Of a DNA stretch of 10,487 nucleotides, positions 1-5,377 are shown piece after piece (the stretch's first letter is position 1; every line of letters begins with the position of its first letter). The DNA is from Saprospiraceae bacterium (GTDB lineage: Bacteria > Bacteroidota > Bacteroidia > Chitinophagales > Saprospiraceae), in contig JADJXD010000004.1 in the NCBI GenBank assembly GCA_016715985.1, positions 1 to 10,487 on the forward strand. The letters run 5' to 3'. The translations under genes and the position numbers were made by a program. The notes under the pieces were generated by a model, which did not search any database, was not told where the DNA came from, and was given only the letters and a program-made list of their open reading frames with translations.

Positions 1-413
1 GCAAATTTAATTTGTGCAGCTTCAGTGTTAAGTCTACTTAAATCTAATGTTTTGAACTCTTCTTGGTTTTTGTAGTGGGTTAAATAATATGCTAAACATG
101 CTATTCTTTCTACATCTGTTTGTGGATTTTTTTCCAACATAAATTCTTTAACAGAAATATCACGATTATCAGAAAACTTTGTTTCATTTATATTTATTGG
201 AATGTTTTGGCCAAGCGAATTTCCGACCCCAAAGCCCTCAATATCATAAAATGTGATGAGAGTTCGAATCAGCTTTTTAACGATTGCTTTATCAAGTGGT
301 TTTAGAATATTGACTAGTTCTTGTAAAGCTCCAAACTCATCAACCTGTGGACTTTTAAGTTTTTCAATTATCTTGTCAGCCATTTTTTTAGTTAAATTAT
401 ATTCTTCTTCCAT
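1..413 (-). CDS. Unrecognised protein, N-terminal part (runs off left edge)
   Basis: The minus frame is open from an ATG at 413 to the window edge, giving at least 137 residues. A good Shine-Dalgarno (AAGGAAG, 421-427 on the plus strand) lies 7 bases before the ATG, which decides the start. The protein begins MEEEYNLTKKMADKIIEKLK and is hydrophilic and mostly helical. It has no signal peptide or membrane segment, so it should be cytosolic. The distal part has a striking, conserved-looking stretch: DVERIACLAYYLTHY (about residues 100-114), then FKTLDLSRLNTEAAQ (about 119-133). I have an impression of having seen this motif in accessory-region proteins of bacteria and archaea but cannot name a family, so no function is assigned. 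It faces away from the lipoprotein gene at 867. Its upstream region holds a near-perfect AT palindrome (435-458). Confidence is high that it is a gene and low on identity. Confidence 0.75.
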   Translation of the reverse strand, partial: MEEEYNLTKKMADKIIEKLKSPQVDEFGALQELVNILKPLDKAIVKKLIRTLITFYDIEGFGVGNSLGQNIPININETKFSDNRDISVKEFMLEKNPQTDVERIACLAYYLTHYKNQEEFKTLDLSRLNTEAAQIKF

Positions 414-434
414 CTTAAAACTTCCTTTTTAACA

Positions 435-458
435 ATTAATCAAAAATTTTTAATTAAT
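435..458. promoter_or_regulatory. AT-rich palindrome upstream of the left-edge gene
   Basis: ATTAAT, one base, AAAAATTTTT, one base, ATTAAT: a 24-bp palindrome with a single mismatched pair (441/452). It ends 22 bases before the ATG at 413, where an operator or a start-site hairpin could sit. In AT-rich DNA such palindromes also arise by chance. Confidence 0.3.
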
Positions 459-478
459 TCTCTTCTTGAACAATAAAA

Positions 479-507
479 TAACACACCATAACTTTATGTG
501 TATGTTA
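479..507. repeat. Imperfect inverted repeat
   Basis: The left arm TAACACACCATAA and right arm TTATGTGTATGTTA are complementary apart from a bulge and a mismatch, around a 2-base centre. It lies in the 414-866 region, where the only coding candidates are very short ORFs. It could be a cruciform or operator; no T run marks it as a terminator. Confidence 0.3.
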
Positions 508-548
508 CCTTTATTGTAAATTTACCTTTTATTTTACATCAATAGTTG

Positions 549-566
549 GTGAGGTGATAGCCTCAC
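549..566. repeat. Small hairpin GTGAGG/CCTCAC
   Basis: A perfect 6-bp stem with a 6-base loop, 33 bases before repeat copy A. No T run follows on the plus strand. It belongs to the same repeat-rich, gene-poor stretch; its function is unknown. Confidence 0.3.
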
Positions 567-598
567 AAAAGATCGGCGTCTTCTTTGAAATAACACCC

Positions 599-686
599 AT
601 TATTAGCTTGCCATCAATATAATGAGTACATCGTCAAATAAGACATGCCAAGCTCGCCCTCCCGTGGAAGATAATCTTATCAAAAG
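599..686. repeat. 88-bp direct repeat, copy A
   Basis: This stretch matches 3975-4061 at roughly 90% identity, with about nine substitutions and one 1-base indel; the core ATAAGACATGCCAAGCTCGC is identical. Homology stops abruptly on both sides. Both copies contain TATAAT overlapping an ATG (here ATG at 622), which opens a 48-codon ORF to 768. The first 17 residues of that ORF match the copy B ORF except at two positions. Whether the repeat is coding debris, a recombination footprint or a promoter-bearing element cannot be told from one window. The rest of 414-866 shows only small hairpins and possible promoter DNA. Confidence 0.8.
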
Positions 687-837
687 CACTTCCTGTAATA
701 ACTTCTTCCTCATTACACTGTCTTGTGTTATTAATCCGCTTAATGTTTCAGTAATTACTTTTTCATAAATATTATCTTTATTTTACCCCTTTTATACCAA
801 AACAATTAGTTAACTAAAAAATCAAAAAGGAGTCTTA

Positions 838-867
838 GTGAAGGCACTATTAAGTTGGAATATCTAA
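838..867 (+). promoter_or_regulatory. Possible 9-codon leader ORF coupled to the lipoprotein start
   Basis: The best Shine-Dalgarno of the region (AAGGAG, 827-832) sits 5 bases before a GTG at 838, but 34 bases from the lipoprotein ATG. From the GTG runs a 9-codon frame, MKALLSWNI, whose TAA overlaps the lipoprotein ATG (TAATG, 865-869). That layout fits translation re-initiation. The alternative is that the SD serves the TTG at 855 at a long spacing, or that the leader is what remains after an upstream indel. Confidence 0.4.
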
Positions 868-1073
868 TGGAAAGAAAAGCAATCAGAATTTACGTAGCTA
901 CATTATTTACTTGTAGTTTTATTTTGGCTGGGTGTTCCGCAGGTCCCACGTTTATTAAACCCGATTTTGAGCAAAAACAGATCAAGTCAATTGCGATAAT
1001 GCCCGTGATTGATAAAAGAAATGGTAGTGTTGAAGATACAGTTCCAAGCTCACGAAAGCTTATCAAATATTGA
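867..1073 (+). CDS. GNA1162/DUF799-like lipoprotein, N-terminal fragment (frameshifted)
   Basis: The start chosen is ATG 867: MERKAIRIYVATLFTCSFILAGC is a textbook lipoprotein signal with basic n-region, hydrophobic core and lipobox L20-A21-G22-C23. A TTG at 855 would only add four residues. Cys23 would be lipidated and the protein anchored to a membrane facing the periplasm. The mature start, with KSIAIMPVIDKRN, matches the first strand of GNA1162/DUF799-type lipoproteins. The frame then drifts into an unrelated tail and stops at 1073, while the rest of the domain continues in the +1 frame. Removing one base, for example one C of the CC at 1044-1045, joins the two into a protein of about 228 residues. 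It could be a sequence error or a real pseudogene. Confidence 0.7.
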   Translation: MERKAIRIYVATLFTCSFILAGCSAGPTFIKPDFEQKQIKSIAIMPVIDKRNGSVEDTVPSSRKLIKY

Positions 1074-1554
1074 AGATTTATTATCGGAAAAAATTGTTGA
1101 TAAAAACTATGATGTTTTATCGCCAGGTTCAGTGAAGAAAATCATAAAGGAAAAAGCTATTGAAAATATGTCTCCGGAAAATTTGTGTTCAACACTAAAT
1201 GTCGACGGGATTCTTTTCAGCGAACTATTCGATTATTCCGATGTGTTTTTTATAAATCATTCAATAAAAATGGGTTTTAAAATTTTTGATGCCAAAGGTG
1301 ATAGTTTATGGATAAATGATTTGGATGATAGTGACAAACCATTTCTATCGGCAATTGGTGCTTCGTTGGGTTGGGCAATCGGTGTGTCTATTGATAATAA
1401 ATTATCTTCAAATGATAAAGTGCCTATAATTCTTGCCGGTGTAGCCGCCGCCGAATTAATATATATTATTGTAGACGGGGTTAGTGATGAAACATCTCAG
1501 AGTATTGATAGGGTATTTGATTCATTACCTGATGGAAAAAGAATTATAAAATAA
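1045..1554 (+). CDS. GNA1162/DUF799-like lipoprotein, C-terminal fragment (frameshifted)
   Basis: This frame continues the lipoprotein begun at 867. After the shift it reads QAHESLSNIEDLLSEKI, a helix followed by YDVLSPGSVKKI, then LNVDGILFSELFDYSD and a strand ending in GDSLWIND. This order (long helix, 'Y-x-V-hydrophobic' strand, a D-G-[IV]-L strand, then 'G-x-x-LW') is that of GNA1162/DUF799 and related surface lipoproteins of unknown biochemical role. The C-terminal part has a hydrophobic, Gly/Ala-rich segment (AIGASLGWAIGVSI and IILAGVAAAELIYII) and ends LPDGKRIIK. A TTG at 1009 could open this frame alone, but there is no signal peptide or SD, so independent expression is unlikely. Family assignment is moderate. 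Confidence 0.7.
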   Translation, partial: QAHESLSNIEDLLSEKIVDKNYDVLSPGSVKKIIKEKAIENMSPENLCSTLNVDGILFSELFDYSDVFFINHSIKMGFKIFDAKGDSLWINDLDDSDKPFLSAIGASLGWAIGVSIDNKLSSNDKVPIILAGVAAAELIYIIVDGVSDETSQSIDRVFDSLPDGKRIIK

Positions 1555-1675
1555 GCTAAGCACTTATTGATAAAACCTAAAAAATTTATTTATTGAAACT
1601 ACGTCTTTGAAGAAACATGAAATCAAAAATAAATTGGTTAAGAAATAAATATCACAATCAGTAAAAAGATGACAT

Positions 1676-2164
1676 ATGAATAATCTTGCTCAGCAATTAT
1701 TTAGTGCAATCTTTATAGGGCTTGGAGCAACCCTAACTTTTGATCTCTGGGCGTTGTTTCTCAAACTTGCATTTAAGATTACTCCTTCCAACATCTGTCT
1801 AGTCGGGCGCTGGCTTTCATATATGCCGGAAGGAATCTTTAAGCATTCAAATATTATATCTTCTTCACCGAAGAGTGCAGAATGTACAGTAGGATGGATC
1901 GCTCACTACATATTTGGGATCTCATTCGCCATCATTTTCGTTGCATTAGTAGGCAATGACTGGCTTCAGCATCCTAGTCTTATTCCCTCAATTTTTTATG
2001 GGATCGCTACAGTCTTGGCGCCATTCTTCATCATGCAACCTGCATTCGGGTTTGGATTTGCTGCGTCAAATACGCCAAATCCTACACAGGCAAGAATTCG
2101 AAGTTTGATGAATCATACTGCATTTGGTGTAGGTCTTTACCTTTTCGCATTATTGATCAACTGA
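1676..2164 (+). CDS. DUF2938 family membrane protein
   Basis: A 162-residue integral membrane protein with about four hydrophobic segments (roughly 8-32, 74-93, 103-125 and 147-161). The features fit the DUF2938 family closely: GATLTFDLWALFLK near the N-terminus (Asp23, Trp25), LVGRWLSYMPEG (42-53), GWIAHYIFG with His77-Tyr78, APFFIMQPAFGFGFAASNTP (115-134) and a C-terminal RSLMNHTAFGVGLY with His147. Length is normal for the family, whose function is unknown. The start ATG 1676 has only a weak SD (AAGATG). It follows the lipoprotein after 121 bases with no obvious element and precedes two DUF4386 genes on the same strand, so it may share their transcript. Confidence 0.85.
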   Translation: MNNLAQQLFSAIFIGLGATLTFDLWALFLKLAFKITPSNICLVGRWLSYMPEGIFKHSNIISSSPKSAECTVGWIAHYIFGISFAIIFVALVGNDWLQHPSLIPSIFYGIATVLAPFFIMQPAFGFGFAASNTPNPTQARIRSLMNHTAFGVGLYLFALLIN

Positions 2165-2271
2165 AGAGGGGGTGATGGACTTTCATTACTCTGCAACAAA
2201 ATTAAACAAATAATACTTTAGTAAATCGAATTTTAATTTCTTTAATAGCGCTACAAAAAAGGAGAAGACAC

Positions 2272-2973
2272 ATGACTACTAGCGAACAAAATGCAACCTC
2301 ACCAAGGAAAATTGCGATGGCGGCGGGCGTGCTCTACCTGCTCACCTTTGTCTCGATCCCAACCCTATCTCTTTACCGTACTATACACGAGCCGAACTAC
2401 ATTGTCGGTCCTGGACCAGATACTGAAGTCTTCATAGGCGTAATCCTGGAAATCATCGTTGCTCTAGCCGGCATTGGCACTGCTGTCGTGCTGTATTCTA
2501 TACTCAAGAAGCAGAACAAAAGCGTCGCACTAGGTCTCGTTGGCTCACGAGTTCTGGAAGCCAGTACAATCTTCGCGGGCATTGCGTTCCTCCTGTCCGT
2601 CGTGACCTTACGACAGACCGGAGTCGGTGCGGATGCTTTAGTCACTGGTCGTGCGCTTGTCACTTTATACGACCGAATATTCCTCGTAGGACAAAGCTTT
2701 ATACCGGCCGTGAATGATCTGTTACTGGGCTACCTGCTGTACAAATCTCGTTTGGTACCTCGAGCTCTTTCACTGATCGGATTAGCAGGAGCACCTCTGC
2801 TCGTAGCTGGTGATATCGCAGTGCTGTTCGAATTCATAGGACAGCGTGACCCTTCGACAGCACTATTCGCAATACCTGTGGCGCTATTTGAGTTTTCGCT
2901 GGGCATCTGGCTGGTTGTCAAAGGATTCAATCCTTCAGCACCATTAATACTATCTTCTAAAACTAATAACTGA
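2272..2973 (+). CDS. DUF4386 family membrane protein (first copy, G+C-rich)
   Basis: A 233-residue protein with about six membrane segments (roughly 13-34, 52-77, 84-108, 134-157, 166-190, 196-218). The conserved DUF4386 signatures are GLVGSRVLEAS in the third segment and PVALFEFSLGIWLVVKGF near the C-terminus; the family is uncharacterised. A strong SD (GGAGAAG, 2261-2267) fixes ATG 2272. Base use differs from the neighbours: many codons end in C or G (GCGGCGGGCGTGCTC near the start) and the gene looks close to 50% G+C, against roughly 35-40% on either side. It was therefore probably acquired more recently from another genome than its paralogue downstream, which begins only 23 bases after its stop. 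The pair are probably co-transcribed. The 107-base gap before it shows nothing distinctive. Confidence 0.85.
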   Translation: MTTSEQNATSPRKIAMAAGVLYLLTFVSIPTLSLYRTIHEPNYIVGPGPDTEVFIGVILEIIVALAGIGTAVVLYSILKKQNKSVALGLVGSRVLEASTIFAGIAFLLSVVTLRQTGVGADALVTGRALVTLYDRIFLVGQSFIPAVNDLLLGYLLYKSRLVPRALSLIGLAGAPLLVAGDIAVLFEFIGQRDPSTALFAIPVALFEFSLGIWLVVKGFNPSAPLILSSKTNN

Positions 2974-2996
2974 TAAACATAAGGAAAAATAATATT

Positions 2997-3818
2997 ATGA
3001 ATGCAAATAGAAAGAGTGCAGCAATTGTCGGAATATTATTTCTTTTTGGGTTTGCGGGAGCGATAACGCTTGCTCTTACAAAACCAATTCTCGATGATTC
3101 GGATTTTCTGAATAAAATTTCTGCAAATGAAAATCAAATTATACTAGGAGCGTTTTTTCAGTTTGTGATGGCTGCGGCTTGTGCGGGTATTGGAGTATCA
3201 CTCTACCCGATTATTAAAAAGTACTATGCAGGCTTAGCTATGGGAGTCGTTGCGTCCCGGGTTATCGAGTCAGTATTACAGATTGTTGCTTTTATCATCC
3301 TATTATTATTAGTGACATTGAGTAATGAATTTGTGAAGGCCGGAGCTCCGGCTTCATCGTTTTTTCAAACTGCAGGTTCATTGTTAAAAGCTGGGAATTT
3401 CTGGTTTAACCAAATGGCAGCGATACTTGCCTGGAGCATCGGGGCGCTGATGTATTATTATGTATTCTATCAAACTAAACTCATTCCCCGTTGGCTCTCA
3501 GCTTGGGGAATTGTGGGGATCATACTGGTCCTCGTCGTAAGCATGTTACTGATGTTCCGTGTCATCACACCCATGTCGCAGATCCAGATCGTTTTAAGTA
3601 TTCCAATAGCCTTGCAAGAATTGGTTCTTGCACTATGGCTGATAGTTAAAGGATTTAATTTTCAACTAGTGATTCCTGAAGGATACATTAAATTAAATCG
3701 AAAGAAACAAGTTATGGATAAACATAAAAAAGCAAGCTTAATAATATTGTTGACGCTAATTATACTTTCAGTAATTGTATTGAATGGCTGTCACGGACGA
3801 CTCCGTGACATGCGTTAA
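2997..3818 (+). CDS. DUF4386 family membrane protein (second copy) with an aberrant C-terminal tail
   Basis: A 273-residue ORF with SD AAGGA at 2981-2985. Residues 1 to about 222 form a complete DUF4386 protein with six membrane segments, the VVASRVIESV motif in the third and PIALQELVLALWLIVKGF at the end, as in its upstream neighbour. The composition, however, is AT-rich like the host, so the two are diverged relatives, not a recent duplication. About 50 residues follow that the family does not need. From an internal ATG at 3714 (residue 240) the tail reads MDKHKKASLIILLTLIILSV then lipobox L-N-G-C, a complete lipoprotein signal. It ends eight residues later inside the palindrome at 3789-3810. 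The tail thus looks like the truncated start of a separate lipoprotein gene fused in frame. Confidence 0.8.
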   Translation: MNANRKSAAIVGILFLFGFAGAITLALTKPILDDSDFLNKISANENQIILGAFFQFVMAAACAGIGVSLYPIIKKYYAGLAMGVVASRVIESVLQIVAFIILLLLVTLSNEFVKAGAPASSFFQTAGSLLKAGNFWFNQMAAILAWSIGALMYYYVFYQTKLIPRWLSAWGIVGIILVLVVSMLLMFRVITPMSQIQIVLSIPIALQELVLALWLIVKGFNFQLVIPEGYIKLNRKKQVMDKHKKASLIILLTLIILSVIVLNGCHGRLRDMR

Positions 3819-3860
3819 TTCCGTCATGGGTATCGATTTTAACCGCTAAATAAAAGATTT
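3787..3860. repeat. Palindromic repeat module, copy 1
   Basis: The module begins with a perfect 9-bp hairpin (TGTCACGGA, loop CGAC, TCCGTGACA; 3789-3810), then GCGTTAATTC and GTCATGG, and ends TAAAAGATTT. The first 43 bases match 4127-4169 at 39 positions. GTCATGG (3823-3829) can pair with CCATGAC (3873-3879), and GTCATG/CATGAC (3861-3879) forms another small stem. It overlaps the end of the DUF4386 ORF. It resembles REP-type intergenic palindromes; no terminator T run follows. Confidence 0.8.
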
Positions 3861-3974
3861 GTCATGATTCAACCATGACATCCTTGAATTTATAAGTTTG
3901 TTTTTCGTATTGGCATTGTTGTTCGGTAGCTGTCATACTTTATCAAGCTCAGAGCCATCCTTGGAATATTCTCA

Positions 3975-4061
3975 ATTATTAGCTTACCACCGGTATAATG
4001 AGTACATTGACAAATAAGACATGCCAAGCTCGCCCTCCAGTGGAAGATATCTTATCAAAAG
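3975..4061. repeat. 88-bp direct repeat, copy B
   Basis: Second copy of the repeat at 599-686, same orientation and one base shorter. TATAAT (3994-3999) and the overlapping ATG (3998) are kept. The ATG opens a 35-codon ORF to 4105, starting MSTLTNKTCQARPPVEDILS; no SD precedes it. A different frame running from 3868 into the repeat encodes LFFVLALLFGSC followed by a Ser-rich stretch, like a start-less lipoprotein signal, and stops at the TAA shared by both copies. It lies between the two palindromic modules. The region 3819-4266 holds no convincing full gene. Confidence 0.8.
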
Positions 4062-4126
4062 TGCATGAGGCTATGTTTACTCAATTAGTATCTTATAAAA
4101 ATTAGAGTTAGAGAGAGAGTCCTCTT

Positions 4127-4199
4127 GCTGTCATGGACGACTCCATGACAGGCGTTAATTCGGTCATGGTATGGACCATGACCTCCGAGTAAAAGATTT
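4127..4199. repeat. Palindromic repeat module, copy 2
   Basis: Homologous to 3787-3860. The hairpin is TGTCATGGA, loop CGAC, TCCATGACA (4129-4150): one C-G pair of copy 1 has become T-A, so both arms changed and the stem stayed perfect. A second perfect 8-bp stem follows (GTCATGGT 4163-4170, loop ATGG, ACCATGAC 4175-4182). The module again ends TAAAAGATTT. It is preceded by a short GA run (AGAGAGAGAG) near 4110-4119. Confidence 0.8.
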
Positions 4200-4202
4200 C
4201 TC

Positions 4203-4220
4203 TCCCGATTGAAATCGGGA
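4203..4220. terminator. TCCCGATT/AATCGGGA hairpin, possible terminator of the hydrolase gene
   Basis: An 18-base palindrome (CCCGAT, loop TGAA, ATCGGG, plus an outer T-A pair) followed by TCGAAATGACA. It lies 47 bases beyond the stop of the minus-strand hydrolase gene (4267), where a terminator would be expected, but no U run follows on either strand. Similar short palindromes are, to my recollection, dispersed in Ignavibacteria-type genomes, so it may be just a repeat. Confidence 0.4.
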
Positions 4221-4266
4221 TCGAAATGACAATTGTTATTCTTCAGATGTCTTAAATAACATGTTT

Positions 4267-5058
4267 CTAAGAAATCTTGCTCAAAAACTTTTTGATTTTA
4301 TTTGTTACAAACGAAGCATTTTCAATTGGCGACATATGCCCTGCCCCTGGCACTATTTCAAAATGTGAACCAGGAATTTGCGCGGCCATCATTTCCATAA
4401 CATCTGGCGGCGTCAGACGATCATCTTCACCGCACAACAGTAACGCCGGGATTTTTATTTTGCTTAAGTAACCTGTTGTATCCGTTCTTCCCGCCATTGC
4501 AAGCAAACATCCCTTCACTCCAATTGCGTTCGAGCTTAAAGATTTTCTTAATACTTTAGAATATTCTTCATTCGAGTCTGTAATTGACTTAACTGCAAAG
4601 CATAAAGGAACAAAATCATTAACAAATTGCTTTACTCCGTGTATATTAATTTTTCTTATGTTGTCTGCTCTTTTAATTTTTCCTTCGTCAGCATCGGCTG
4701 AAGAGCGTGTATCGCATAAAATCAAGCCGCTGTAATTGGATTCATTTCTCTCAACTGCTCTGAGTGAAATATAGCCACCCATTGAAAGTCCGCACAATAT
4801 GGGTTTATCAAGATTCAGTTCTGCAATAATCATTTCAAGATCATCAACAAATGATTCCATCGTATACTGCCCATCACCAATTGGAGATTCGCCCAATCCT
4901 CTGATATCATAAGTAACACAGTAATAATGTGACTTCAGCTCGTCAATCAGATTATCCCACATTGTATGATCATAGGGAAAGCCGTGAATAAACACAATGG
5001 GCTTTTTATTGGAATCGCCTTCTGTGAAAAATGATAAATCGGTTTTATTTGATTCCAT
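4267..5058 (-). CDS. Alpha/beta-fold hydrolase
   Basis: A 263-residue cytosolic enzyme of the alpha/beta hydrolase superfamily. All catalytic parts are visible: the oxyanion-hole strand IVFIHGFP (21-28), DIRGLGES (51-58), the nucleophile elbow GLSMGG with Ser92, an acid in GEDDRLTPP (probably Asp213, or Asp212) and His241 in GAGHMSPIE. The cap region (about 117-200) is the variable part that sets substrate, so the substrate cannot be told. The layout (HGFPYDHTMW, YDIRGLGES, GLSMGGYISLR) is that of the small esterase, 3-oxoadipate enol-lactonase-like and haloperoxidase-like group. No signal peptide. The start is ATG 5058 with only a weak purine stretch before it. It is divergent from glgA and probably monocistronic. 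Confidence 0.88.
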   Translation of the reverse strand: MESNKTDLSFFTEGDSNKKPIVFIHGFPYDHTMWDNLIDELKSHYYCVTYDIRGLGESPIGDGQYTMESFVDDLEMIIAELNLDKPILCGLSMGGYISLRAVERNESNYSGLILCDTRSSADADEGKIKRADNIRKINIHGVKQFVNDFVPLCFAVKSITDSNEEYSKVLRKSLSSNAIGVKGCLLAMAGRTDTTGYLSKIKIPALLLCGEDDRLTPPDVMEMMAAQIPGSHFEIVPGAGHMSPIENASFVTNKIKKFLSKIS

Positions 5059-5377
5059 ATATCTCAGTTAGTTTTTAATTCAGTTTTAACTTAAAGATTT
5101 CGAATTAAAATAGGAAATAGTTATTTGAAGGATGATTACAGAGTAACAATGCCATAAGATGACTGGGCTAAGTATGTTTGGTTGAAAGGTTTATAAAGTT
5201 AGACAAAGTTGACGGTCAGAGCCATATTGGCTTAGAGATTATTAAATAAAAATGACTGGTAAATTGTTTAAGATTTGCTCAAACTTTTAACCTTATTAAC
5301 TCGTTCAAAAAATTTTTCAGATCTCATTCTCATTCAGCAAATTATTTTTTAAGTTTGAACAACTTCAAATTATTGAA
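5059..5377. promoter_or_regulatory. Divergent intergenic region between the hydrolase and glgA
   Basis: These 319 bases have no plausible ORF and must hold the promoters of both flanking genes. I cannot place either with confidence. The only structure seen is a small stem just before glgA: TTTGAA (5354-5359), loop CAAC, TTCAAA (5364-5369), extendable by a G-T and an A-T pair, ending 8 bases before the first ATG. It could affect translation initiation, as glgA has no recognisable SD. Confidence 0.35.

Noticed and set aside
120..305. Plus-strand 61-codon frame
   Set aside because: It lies opposite the left-edge minus gene, which has a better start, SD and protein-like composition.
2397..2930. 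Minus-strand frames inside the first DUF4386 gene
   Set aside because: They are antisense shadows caused by the higher G+C of that gene; low-complexity, Ser/Thr/Arg-rich, no SD.
599..4220. CRISPR array or integron cassette array
   Set aside because: Only two copies of each repeat, far apart, without regular spacers. No cas, integrase or clear attC structure is seen.
4277..4471. Plus-strand 64-codon frame at the end of the hydrolase gene
   Set aside because: It lies opposite the conserved Asp/His region of the hydrolase and has no independent support.
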